A DNA stretch of 64,000 nucleotides from an uncultured Clostridium sp. (lineage in GTDB: Bacteria; Bacillota; Clostridia; TANB77; CAG-508): positions 124,001-188,000 of the forward strand of contig CABVAF010000001.1 of NCBI GenBank assembly GCA_902496295.1, written 5' to 3'. Position 1 is the stretch's first letter. Each line of letters starts with the position of its first letter. The notes under the pieces were generated by a model. That model was not told the origin of the DNA and did no database searches. It was given only the letters and a program-made list of their open reading frames with translations. Below are positions 55,633-63,782 of the stretch, piece after piece. Both the position numbers and the translations under genes were made by a program.

Positions 55633-55847
55633 ATTTATCCCTCTTTCTCTAATTAGTTATTAAATAATATGAGACAAAATTTCTTTTATAACTGTTAAAA
55701 CGCAAAATGTTGATAATTTAATTTATAAAATATTCTTTTAGTAAACTTAATAAAATTATTTGGACTTAACATATTGCGATTTTTTACAATAAGTGATATA
55801 GTAAGATAGATAATTTTTAATCACATAAAGAAAAAGGAGAGAAGGAC

Positions 55848-58607
55848 ATGGGATTATTTAAATCTTACAGCGAAAAGGAAGTAAAGAGAGTTCAACCTAT
55901 TATTAACAAAATAAATGCTTTAGAACCAGAAATGCAAAAATTAACAGATGCAGAATTAAGAGCTAAGAAAGATGAATTTCAAAAAATGCTTGCAGAAGGT
56001 AAAACTCTAGATGATATTTTACCAGAAGCATTTGCAGTTGTTAGAGAAGGAGCAAAAAGAGTATTAGAAATGCGCCACTTTGATGTTCAATTAATAGGTG
56101 GTATTATATTGCATCAAGGAAGAATTGCAGAAATGAAGACAGGTGAAGGAAAGACATTAGTTGCAACACTACCAGCATATTTAAATGCTTTAGAAGGAAA
56201 AGGCGTACATATTATAACAGTTAATGATTACTTAGCAAAAAGAGATAGCGAATGGATGGGAAAATTATATAAATTCTTGGGATTGTCTGTTGGATTAGTA
56301 ATAGCAGGAATGGAACCTAAGGAAAAACAAAAAGCATATGCATGTGATATAACATATGGTACTAATAATGAATTTGGATTTGATTATTTAAGAGATAACA
56401 TGGTTATATATAAAGAACAATTAGTTCAAAGACCATTACATTATGCAATAGTAGACGAAATTGATAGTATTTTAATTGATGAAGCACGTACTCCACTTAT
56501 TATCTCAGGAAGAGGAACACAATCATCTAATTTATACAAAAAGGCTGACAATTTTGTTTCAAAATTAACACCTAAAGTTTTAGTTGAAGAAGATGTAAAA
56601 GACGAAATCCAAGCAGAAGATAATGAAAAATATGACTATATTGTAGATTTAAAAGCTAAATCTGCTTCACTAACACAAAAAGGTATTAAAAAAGCAGAAA
56701 AAGAGTTTAATTTAGAAAACTTTAACGATGTAGAAAACTCAGAACTAGTTCATAATGTTAATCAAGCACTTCGTGCACATGGAATTATGAAAAAGGACAT
56801 AGACTACATAGTAAAAGATGGACAAGTTTTAATTGTTGATGAATTTACAGGTAGAATTATGTATGGTAGAAGATATAACAATGGACTACATCAAGCAATT
56901 GAAGCAAAAGAACATGTTAAAATTGCAGATGAGTCTAAAACTCTTGCAACAATTACATTCCAAAATTACTTTAGAATGTATGATAAATTATCTGGTATGA
57001 CAGGTACAGCAATGACAGAGCAAACAGAATTCCAAGAAATATACAAGTTAGATGTTATAGAAATACCAACAAATAAACCTATGGTTAGAAAAGACCAAAA
57101 AGATATAATCTTTAAAAATGAAGATGCTAAATTTAGAGCAGTAATTAAAGAGATAAAAGAAAGTCATGAAAAAGGACAACCTGTATTGGTTGGTACAATT
57201 TCAATTGAAAAATCAGAAAAATTAAGTAAATTATTGGATAAAGAATCTATACCTCATGAAGTATTAAATGCTAAATATCACGAAAAAGAAGCAGAAATTG
57301 TTTCTCAAGCTGGTAAATTTGGAGCAGTTACAATTGCTACAAACATGGCTGGACGTGGTACAGATATTATGCTTGGTGGTAACAGTGAATTTTTAGCTAA
57401 GAGACAAATGAGAAAATTAAAATATTCTTCTGAAGAAATAGAAGATGCTTCTGCATACAACGAGACAGACGATGAAAAAATATTAGAACTAAGAAAGAAA
57501 TATCAAGAAATTAAAAATAAATTTGATGAAGAAATTTCAAAAGAGAAAGAAAAAGTTGTTGCAGTTGGTGGACTAAAAATAATTGGTACATCAAGACATG
57601 AGTCTAGAAGAATTGATAACCAATTAAGAGGACGTAGTGGACGTCAAGGAGATCCAGGAGAGTCAAGATTTTATTTAAGCCTAGATGACGATTTAATGAA
57701 AATATTTGGAGGAGATGCAATTACTAGAGTATATAATACACTAGGAGCAGACGAGGATTTACCAATTGAGTCAAAACTAATAAGCAAAGCTGTTGAAAAT
57801 GCTCAAAAGAAAGTTGAGAGCAGAAACTTTAGTATAAGAAAGAACGTTTTACAATATGATGATGTTATGAATGTTCAAAGAACAATTATATATAAACAAA
57901 GAGGCGAAGTTCTTGATGGAGAAAACATTAGAAATAATGTATTAAATATGGTTAACTCTGTAATAGATGAAATTGTAGATACATATTGCAGTGATCCATT
58001 AAATATTCAAAAAGAAGCTTTAAAACAAGAGGTTGAGACAGATTTGGGAATTACAGAAATAGAAGCTTTAAAAGAAGATAAAATTCATGCAGATGATGTT
58101 AGAAAAGAATTAAAGGAAAAAGCATTAGAAATTTATGAAGGAAAAGAACAACAAATTGGCGAAAAACAAATGAGAGAATTAGAAAGAATAGTTGTTCTAA
58201 AAATAGTTGATAATAGATGGATGGATCACATAGACAATATGGATGAATTAAAAGATGGTATAGGTTTACGTGCTTATGGTCAAAAAGATCCAGTTGTGCA
58301 ATATAGAACAGAAGGCTCAGAAATGTTTGAGCAAATGGTATATGACATTAAATCAGATGTTGTTAAATTACTAATGAATGCAAGAAAGAGAGAAGGAGAA
58401 GTATCTAGACAAGAGTCTGTACAAATAACAAATGCAACACTTGCAAACAGTACAATTGAAAACGTAAATAGAGACAACAAAACCAAAAAACAAGCTCCAA
58501 GTTTAGGACATATTCCTGTAGTAAATCAAGGACCAAAGGTTGGAAGAAACGACCCATGCCCATGTGGAAGTGGGAAGAAATATAAGAACTGCTGTGGAAA
58601 AAACTAG
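55848..58607 (+). CDS. secA: Preprotein translocase ATPase SecA
   Basis: 919 residues. Walker A EMKTGEGKTLVATLP, Walker B YAIVDEIDSILIDEARTPLI, second nucleotide domain with TIATNMAGRGTDIMLGG, RRIDNQLRGRSGRQGDPGES, scaffold and wing domains, and the zinc-binding C-terminal SEC-C motif NDPCPCGSGKKYKNCCG. It drives secreted proteins through SecYEG. In Firmicutes prfB commonly follows secA; here a degraded island follows instead. AAAAGGAGAG ribosome site. Confidence 0.97.
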   Translation: MGLFKSYSEKEVKRVQPIINKINALEPEMQKLTDAELRAKKDEFQKMLAEGKTLDDILPEAFAVVREGAKRVLEMRHFDVQLIGGIILHQGRIAEMKTGEGKTLVATLPAYLNALEGKGVHIITVNDYLAKRDSEWMGKLYKFLGLSVGLVIAGMEPKEKQKAYACDITYGTNNEFGFDYLRDNMVIYKEQLVQRPLHYAIVDEIDSILIDEARTPLIISGRGTQSSNLYKKADNFVSKLTPKVLVEEDVKDEIQAEDNEKYDYIVDLKAKSASLTQKGIKKAEKEFNLENFNDVENSELVHNVNQALRAHGIMKKDIDYIVKDGQVLIVDEFTGRIMYGRRYNNGLHQAIEAKEHVKIADESKTLATITFQNYFRMYDKLSGMTGTAMTEQTEFQEIYKLDVIEIPTNKPMVRKDQKDIIFKNEDAKFRAVIKEIKESHEKGQPVLVGTISIEKSEKLSKLLDKESIPHEVLNAKYHEKEAEIVSQAGKFGAVTIATNMAGRGTDIMLGGNSEFLAKRQMRKLKYSSEEIEDASAYNETDDEKILELRKKYQEIKNKFDEEISKEKEKVVAVGGLKIIGTSRHESRRIDNQLRGRSGRQGDPGESRFYLSLDDDLMKIFGGDAITRVYNTLGADEDLPIESKLISKAVENAQKKVESRNFSIRKNVLQYDDVMNVQRTIIYKQRGEVLDGENIRNNVLNMVNSVIDEIVDTYCSDPLNIQKEALKQEVETDLGITEIEALKEDKIHADDVRKELKEKALEIYEGKEQQIGEKQMRELERIVVLKIVDNRWMDHIDNMDELKDGIGLRAYGQKDPVVQYRTEGSEMFEQMVYDIKSDVVKLLMNARKREGEVSRQESVQITNATLANSTIENVNRDNKTKKQAPSLGHIPVVNQGPKVGRNDPCPCGSGKKYKNCCGKN

Positions 58608-58644
58608 TAATATCAATACTTACAACTTTTTATATTTATAAAAA

Positions 58645-58703
58645 TTAGTCCACAAAAAGGCTAAATGTCCACGATTTGTCCACATAAAAAAATAATGTGG
58701 ACA
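58645..58703 (+). repeat. GTCCAC repeats and palindrome next to the integrase remnant
   Basis: The motif GTCCAC occurs three times in direct orientation within 40 bases after secA, and once inverted. The last direct and the inverted copy form a perfect 9-bp palindrome (TGTCCACAT 58677-58685 and complement 58695-58703, 9-base loop). Adjacent to an integrase N-terminus, this could be an attachment-site arm or an operator. No matching copy was seen at the far side of the island. Confidence 0.45.
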
Positions 58704-58811
58704 GACTAGAATTGTGTGAATAAATTGATAATGATTGTTTATTAAGATGTCAGCAATGAATGTTGGCATCTTTTATCCGTTTACTAAGCAATTAGTAAAG
58801 GAGAGATAATT

Positions 58812-58931
58812 ATGGTAAATGTAAGAAAAAGAGGAAAGGTTTATGAGTATCGTGTTGAAATTGCAGCAATAGAAGGAAAAAGAAAATGGATTAGTAAATC
58901 TGGTTTTAAATCAAAATCAGAAGCTAAATAA
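58812..58931 (+). pseudogene. N-terminal stub of a tyrosine recombinase (integrase)
   Basis: A 39-codon frame with an AAAGGAGAG site: MVNVRKRGKVYEYRVEIAAI then GKRKWISKSGFKSKSEAK, followed by a stop. This is the arm-binding beta-strand domain at the start of phage/ICE tyrosine integrases. The core-binding and catalytic domains (R...HxxR...Y) are missing. It indicates a mobile element once entered directly after secA. Confidence 0.75.
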
Positions 58932-59124
58932 TGCTTAATGTAATATATTTGAATTGTAAGATTCGGAAAGGAGAGTTTTTATATGAAAAAGAAAATTTTA
59001 ATAATAGTTTACAAATAGCGGAAATATTAAAATAGATTAAATTTTTTCAAAGTATAGATTATATTTTTATTAAATGATATACTGTAAATAAAAGAAAATA
59101 TAATAAATTTTAAGGAGAGAGCCT

Positions 59125-59352
59125 ATGAAAATAAATAAATGGAGAGTATTTCAAGTTATCCAATTTGTAATGCTTTTGACTGTAAGTATATTTTTATTTT
59201 TAAGAAAAGTTGATGGAAGTGGAGCAGAAAATACGGCAGATGTAAAATGGATTAGTTTTGCTATATGGCTAGGATTTTATCTTTTCCTACTAGCCATTGA
59301 ATATGGAATACGATTTTTAACAGTAATTAGAAAAAAGAATAGAAATATATAA
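59125..59352 (+). CDS. Small membrane protein, 75 aa
   Basis: Two membrane helices (about 9-26 and 45-64) with a charged loop (RKVDGSGAENTADVKW) and basic tail. AAGGAGAG ribosome site. Sixteen bases before the alpha/beta hydrolase start, so likely one transcript. No family recognised. Confidence 0.6.
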   Translation: MKINKWRVFQVIQFVMLLTVSIFLFLRKVDGSGAENTADVKWISFAIWLGFYLFLLAIEYGIRFLTVIRKKNRNI

Positions 59353-59367
59353 ATGTGGAGGTCTATG

Positions 59368-59991
59368 ATGAAAAAAATTTTAATTCACGGATCAGGACAT
59401 AAAGCAGCGAGTTGGAATAAGGTAATTTCATATATGAAAAATGATAAGGATATACAATATCCAGATTTATCTAAAATTTTAAATGGAAAAGAAGCAAGTT
59501 ATAGTAACTTATATTCTTCTTTTGTAGAGTATTGTAATAAAATAGATGATAAAATAGACTTATGTGGTCTTTCTTTAGGAGGAATATTAGCATTAAACTA
59601 TGCTATTGATTTTCCAAACAAAGTAAATTCTCTAGTCTTAATTGGAACACCACATAAAGTACCAAAAGTGATTTTTAGTATTCAAAATATTATATTTAAA
59701 CTTTTACCAAAAAGACTTTTTGAAACAATGGCTTTTAATAAAAAAGATACTTTTATATTAGGTAAATCTATGAAAAATATAGATTTTAGTAATAGAGTTC
59801 AAAATGTAAAATGTCCAACACTTATAATTTGTGGAGAAAAAGATAATTCAAACATTAAATCAGCACATTATTTAGCTGAAAATATAAAAAATGCAAAACT
59901 AGAAATTATTAAAAATGCAGGACATATTATTAATGAAGAAAAACCAGAAGAGTTGTCAGAATTATTGAACGAATTTTGGAAGAAACGATAA
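59368..59991 (+). CDS. Alpha/beta hydrolase
   Basis: About 207 residues. ILIHGSGHKAASW oxyanion region, nucleophile elbow in DLCGLSLGGILALNYA (GLSLGG), acid Asp in LIICGEKDNS, catalytic His in NAGHIINEEKPEE. A typical serine hydrolase of lipase/esterase type, cytoplasmic. I chose ATG 59368 (TGGAGG 6 bases upstream); ATG 59353 and 59365 are less well placed. Substrate unknown. Confidence 0.85.
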   Translation: MKKILIHGSGHKAASWNKVISYMKNDKDIQYPDLSKILNGKEASYSNLYSSFVEYCNKIDDKIDLCGLSLGGILALNYAIDFPNKVNSLVLIGTPHKVPKVIFSIQNIIFKLLPKRLFETMAFNKKDTFILGKSMKNIDFSNRVQNVKCPTLIICGEKDNSNIKSAHYLAENIKNAKLEIIKNAGHIINEEKPEELSELLNEFWKKR

Positions 59992-60040
59992 ACAACAATT
60001 ATAGAGCAGTACAAAATGTAACTGCTTTATTTTTTACAAA

Positions 60041-60062
60041 TATTTCGATAAATATCGAAATA
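60041..60062 (+). promoter_or_regulatory. Palindromic operator upstream of the MarR remnant
   Basis: TATTTCGATA and its exact complement TATCGAAATA are separated by two bases. The symmetry and length fit a MarR- or ArsR-type dimer site. The regulator gene directly downstream is damaged, so the site may now be unused or served by another protein. Confidence 0.6.
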
Positions 60063-60098
60063 ACTATTGACATTACCTAAAATAATGAGGTGGAAATA

Positions 60099-60427
60099 AT
60101 GGGAATGTCGGAAACAAAGGTGGATTATTTACACCTTTAATGATTGCTGAACTTCTTAAAGTATCTAAACCTATGATTACAAATCATATTACAGTATTAG
60201 AAAATAAAGGCTATATTGTAAGAGAATATTCAAAAGAAGATAAAAGAAGTTTTTATGTGATACCAACTGAAAAAGCAAAAGAATTAGTAAAAGTAAGTGA
60301 AAAGAAAATGAGTAAATATTTGCAACAAATAGAGAAATCTTTAGGTAAAAAAAATTTTGACAAACTTTTACAAATGCTAACAGATACAAACATTATTTTA
60401 AAAAATATAAAAGGAGAGAAATTATAA
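60099..60427 (+). pseudogene. MarR-family regulator, broken near the N-terminus
   Basis: The frame from ATG 60099 (GAGGTGG before it) reads MGMSETKVDYLHL and stops at 60138-60140. The stop overlaps ATG 60140, from which the remaining MarR winged helix is read: MIAELLKVSKPMITNHITVL, ENKGYIVREYSKEDKRSFYV and a C-terminal helix. About 15 codons and the N-terminal dimer helix seem lost. The TAATG overlap could still give coupled translation of a truncated protein. Confidence 0.65.
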
Positions 60428-60428
60428 T

Positions 60429-60720
60429 ATGGATATTAACGATTTAACTTGAAATCCTTGGCATGGATGCCATAAATGTAGTGAAGGATGTCAAAATTGC
60501 TATGCGCATTTTTTAGATAAAAGATATGGTAGAGATACAAATGAAGTTGTTATAAACAAATCAAATTATGATTATCCAATCAAAAAAGACAAAAATGGTT
60601 TTTACAAATTACCTAGTGGTACATTTGTTAGAGTTTGTATGACAAGTGATTTCTTTTTAGAAGAAGCAGATGAGTGGAGAGATAAAGTATGGGATTATAT
60701 AAGCAAAGACCTGATGTAAC
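60429..60720 (+). pseudogene. DUF5131 (phage Gp37/Gp68-type radical-SAM-like) gene fragment
   Basis: ATG 60429 (AGGAGA before it) reads MDINDLT, a TGA, then NPWHGCHKCSEGCQNCYAHF, the start of DUF5131 proteins where TWNPWHGC is expected, so TGA replaces a Trp codon. The frame continues through VRVCMTSDFFLEEADEWRDKV, shifts at about 60695, and ends at SLLT. Only the first 95 or so residues remain before the join with an unrelated regulator gene. Not functional. Confidence 0.7.
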
Positions 60721-60724
60721 ATTT

Positions 60725-61119
60725 TCACTTTTAACAAAGTATCTAAATGGGAACAAGGATTATCTGTTCCAGACGCCGAGATGTTAATATCTATATCAAA
60801 GGTATTTGATACTCCTGTTAGTACGATTTTGGGAGAAAATATCGATGAAAAGGAAAAAAATGATCAAAAAGTAATATCAGAAAAATTAGAAGTTATAAAT
60901 GAACAATTATCTAGGCAACAAAAACAAAAAAGAAAAAGAGCAATAAACATCTTAATAGTTATAGATGTATGTATCATATTACTTTTTATATTATTAGCAG
61001 TATTAGGTAGTCCATATCAAAATTGGGATTATAATCATACTGAGTGGGCTGTTATAGGAACTATATGGCAGACATTTGAATGGGTATATTTTAAGTTGCA
61101 CCAATTATGGTTATACTAA
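60725..61119 (+). pseudogene. XRE-type membrane regulator, N-terminus lost
   Basis: The sequence picks up mid-way through a helix-turn-helix: VSKWEQGLSVPDAEMLISIS, then VFDTPVSTILGENIDE, a coiled charged linker, one membrane helix (about residue 55-80 of the fragment) and a Trp-rich end. The first 35 residues of the DNA-binding domain are replaced by the DUF5131 fragment, evidence of a deletion joining two genes. ATG 60781 could still start a truncated anchor. Confidence 0.65.
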
Positions 61120-61238
61120 TTACTTCAATATTAGGGATAATATTTATAAAAAGATATAAATAACAAATGCAAAAAAGCAATTATACTACAAAAAACAGTT
61201 ATTTTATAGTAAGTAAATAACACAAAATATCTCATTTT

Positions 61239-61282
61239 ATTATAAAGAGAATCATTTTGAATGAAGTGATTCTCTTTATAAT
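61239..61282. terminator. Bidirectional terminator
   Basis: Perfect 16-bp arms (61239-61254 and 61267-61282; ATTATAAAGAGAATCA and its complement) with a 12-base loop. It ends the minus-strand ABC operon and the plus-strand remnant region. Confidence 0.85.
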
Positions 61283-61318
61283 AGATATATGTTTCAATGT
61301 AATAAATATAGTAATTAT

Positions 61319-61966
61319 TTATAAATCTACTTTTTCAAAGTTTTTAGCAGCTTTTTTATAAGTTAATATATTAATAAAAATAAATAATAGACATCCTATT
61401 ACTAAAATAGGCATTTGCTTTTGCAAATCAAAAAAAGAAATTCCATCAATCCATGAAATATAAGGTATATGGGAGATAATCTCCATTAATGTAATTGCTA
61501 ATACAACAAATACAAGAGAAAGTATAAAAGGGACTCCAATCTTATAACTAGATTTATATATTTTTGTTAGGAAAATATAATTAAAAATAGAATAAATAAT
61601 AAATCCGAATCCGATATATGCAATATTACATTCTATTCCAACTTCGTTTTGAGTTGCATCTAAAAATGCTATTTTTATAAAAGCAATTATAGCAGTTATT
61701 ACAATTTGTATTAAATCAAAAGTAATGAAAAATAAACATTTACCTTTAACAATATCCTTTTTATCTAATGGTAGTATTGCACTATAAAAAATATCATTAT
61801 TTTCTCTAGCATTTAATGTAGAAAAGTATAAACCTAAACATCCGAAAAAGAATACCATACCATAAGGATAGGCAGGAACTAAAATTAAAGCTCCAATAAT
61901 CATAAACATATATAAAGTTGGATGAGCTGACAATACAAAGTCTTTTTTTAATAAATTAGAAATCAT
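61319..61966 (-). CDS. ABC-2 type permease of the XRE/AbrB-controlled exporter
   Basis: 215 residues with six hydrophobic helices. MISNLLKKDFVLSAHPTLY and the STLNARENNDIFYSAILPLDKKDIVKGK region are typical of the ABC-2 permeases found with XRE-AbrB regulators in clostridia. ATG 61966 follows GAGGGGTG; it overlaps the ATPase gene end by 11 bases. Export substrate unknown. Confidence 0.82.
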   Translation of the reverse strand: MISNLLKKDFVLSAHPTLYMFMIIGALILVPAYPYGMVFFFGCLGLYFSTLNARENNDIFYSAILPLDKKDIVKGKCLFFITFDLIQIVITAIIAFIKIAFLDATQNEVGIECNIAYIGFGFIIYSIFNYIFLTKIYKSSYKIGVPFILSLVFVVLAITLMEIISHIPYISWIDGISFFDLQKQMPILVIGCLLFIFINILTYKKAAKNFEKVDL

Positions 61967-62699
61967 AACTACACCCCTCATTCTTTATCATAATTTCTTC
62001 TAGTGATAAATCTGGCTCTGTTGGAGAATTTTTTAAATATTGAAAATGTTTTATAAATCTCTTTTTTTCCATACTTGCAATCAAATTGCCATCCTTTATA
62101 TAAGTTATAGTATCAGCGCATTTTTCTAAATCACTTGTAATATGAGTAGAAAATAAGATTGATATTTTTTTAGTTTGTACTAAATACATAAATAAAGACA
62201 ATAATTCTTCTCTTGATACAGGATCAAGTCCACTTGTAGGTTCATCTAATATCAACAACCTTGCATTGTGCGATAGTGCAATGGCTATCTGATATTTTAC
62301 TTTCATTCCAGCAGATAATTCTTTAATTCTTTTTGAAGAATCAATATTAAATGTTTCTAAATAAGTTTGATATAGTTTTTCATCCCAATTTATATAGAAT
62401 TTTTTTGTTATATTTGTTATAGTAGAAACTTTTTTTAGTTCGTAATAATCAATTCCACCAAATACAACACCTATATTAGACTTACAATATAATTCATTTT
62501 GTTTATAATTCTTATCAAACATTTCTATAGTACCATTAGATATAGAAATCATATTTAGAATAGCTTTTAAAGTGGTACTTTTTCCTGCACCATTTCGACC
62601 AATTAATCCCATAATTTCTCCTTCATTAATAGAAAAAGAAATATTATCTAACTTAAATTTGGGATATTCTTTTGATAAATTCTCAACTTTTAAAATCAT
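61956..62699 (-). CDS. ABC transporter ATP-binding protein
   Basis: 247 residues. Walker A GRNGAGKSTTLKAI, signature LSAGMKVKYQIAIALS, Walker B RLLILDEPTSGLDP and switch His in LFSTHIT. Starts ATG 62699 overlapping the regulator stop by 4 bases (ATGA), so translation is coupled. Closely similar in motif detail to the ATPase at 6.9 kb. Partner of the permease downstream. Confidence 0.88.
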   Translation of the reverse strand: MILKVENLSKEYPKFKLDNISFSINEGEIMGLIGRNGAGKSTTLKAILNMISISNGTIEMFDKNYKQNELYCKSNIGVVFGGIDYYELKKVSTITNITKKFYINWDEKLYQTYLETFNIDSSKRIKELSAGMKVKYQIAIALSHNARLLILDEPTSGLDPVSREELLSLFMYLVQTKKISILFSTHITSDLEKCADTITYIKDGNLIASMEKKRFIKHFQYLKNSPTEPDLSLEEIMIKNEGCSYDF

Positions 62700-63160
62700 T
62701 CTTCTTTTTTATTCCTTTCTAAAAAATTTATTAATTCTGAATTGAAATATAATAAGTCATTTCCTTTTACTAAAGCAAGACCTCGACTTTCAGGATTTTC
62801 ATTACCAAAAACTACAAGTGTTTCGCCTTGATTAATATTTAAAATTTCACGAGCCTTTTTAGGTATTACAATTTGACCTCTTTCTCCAACAACAACAGTT
62901 CCAAATAAATGCTTACCTTTAGGAGGAATAGGGTAACCCTCTTTTGACTCGTCAAAATGTATTAAATCATCAAGTTTAACATTATATAAGTTAGCAAGTT
63001 TATCACAATTAATCAAATCAGGGATAACCTCTCCAGTTTCCCATTTAGAAATCGCTTGTCTTGATACACCAATTTTATCAGCAAGATATTCTAGAGAGTA
63101 ATGATTCTGATTTCTTAATGCTATTAGATTTTGAGAAATTATTTTTTTCATTTCATTCAT
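62696..63160 (-). CDS. XRE helix-turn-helix regulator fused to an AbrB/SpoVT-like domain
   Basis: 154 residues. Residues 1-60 are an XRE domain (HYSLEYLADKIGVSRQAISK then WETGEVIPDL). Residues 85-140 are a swapped-hairpin AbrB domain (GTVVVGERGQIVIPKKAREI, LNINQGETLVVFG). Two DNA-binding folds in one chain suggest it binds an extended operator and controls the ABC exporter that follows. I chose ATG 63160 (AAAGGA 9 bases upstream); ATG 63178 precedes that site. Confidence 0.85.
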   Translation of the reverse strand: MNEMKKIISQNLIALRNQNHYSLEYLADKIGVSRQAISKWETGEVIPDLINCDKLANLYNVKLDDLIHFDESKEGYPIPPKGKHLFGTVVVGERGQIVIPKKAREILNINQGETLVVFGNENPESRGLALVKGNDLLYFNSELINFLERNKKEE

Positions 63161-63362
63161 ATCAATCATTCCTTTCATACCATTATTTTAGCATAGAAAG
63201 TAAATAAAGCAACCAACCTTTTTTAACAGAAAATGTTATGTTTAATTTACTTTTTTAAAAAAGAAATTATTATAGTAAACAAAAGTATTGACAATAATTT
63301 TTTATTTTTCTAAACTTTAAATAGTAAGTGCTTACAATAATTTAAAGTAAAGAGAAATTAAA

Positions 63363-63578
63363 ATGTATTATGCAAGATTTAAAGGAACTCATTATGAAGT
63401 TGGTTATAAATGGGGGAGGTTATTATATAAAAACAATAAAATTATAAGCAAACAACATACTTTTAAAATTACTGAGGAAAGAAAAGAATTTGCCAAAAGT
63501 TGTTTGCCAATTTATCAAAAATACTATCCAGAAATATTAGAAGAAATAAAAAAATTACTTTGTGCTAATATTACTTAA
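63363..63578 (+). pseudogene. N-terminal fragment of a C45-type (acyl-transferase/choloylglycine-like) hydrolase
   Basis: 71 codons: MYYARFKGTHYEVGYKWGRL is like the start of acyl-CoA:6-aminopenicillanate acyltransferase-like peptidases (G-x-H/Y-E-x-G), ending soon after KYYPEILEEIKKL. The catalytic Cys that follows in intact members is not present, and the frame ends at 63578, so only the first part survives. AAAGAG before ATG. Confidence 0.45.
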
Positions 63579-63616
63579 ATATCAATAATATTTAAAATAT
63601 AAAGTATTCTAGTTAA

Positions 63617-63727
63617 TGTGGCTCAGGAAAGAAATATAAAAATTGTTGTGGAAAGAACGCCAAAAGTTCATTTGCCAAATTTAACAATGTATGTTATACT
63701 TATAGCATACATTGTTATGTAAACATT
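63617..63727 (+). pseudogene. Orphan SEC-C zinc motif fragment
   Basis: With no start codon, the frame reads CGSGKKYKNCCGKNAKSSFA and stops at TAG near 63737. This is the SEC-C zinc motif, also seen at the end of secA at 58.6 kb (CGSGKKYKNCCGKN), but the DNA differs at many third positions, so it is not a recent copy or simple target duplication. It may be the tail of another SEC-C protein lost by deletion. Confidence 0.5.
63672..63717 (+). promoter_or_regulatory. Promoter of orphan gene F with palindromic operator
   Basis: TTGCCA at 63672-63677 and TATACT at 63695-63700, 17-base spacer. Perfect 12-bp arms, TAACAATGTATG (63682-63693) and its complement (63706-63717), lie on both sides of the -10 with a 12-base gap, so a repressor dimer could block the promoter. 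Confidence 0.7.
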
Positions 63728-63782
63728 GCGTTCTAGGTCAGTAGAATGTGATAAATTATTTCTTGAAAATGGGGGAAGTAAT

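Noticed and set aside
58984..59020. Short frame MKKKILIIVYK with AAAGGAGAG site
   Set aside because: Stops after 11 codons; likely the first codons of a deleted gene in the island.
60429..60452. TGA as a sense Trp codon
   Set aside because: TGA ends intact genes here (for example at 9136-9138), and the gene with the internal TGA is otherwise broken.
58559..63660. SEC-C motif at both ends of the island as a target-site duplication
   Set aside because: The two DNA copies differ at many positions, so a recent direct repeat made by integration is not supported.
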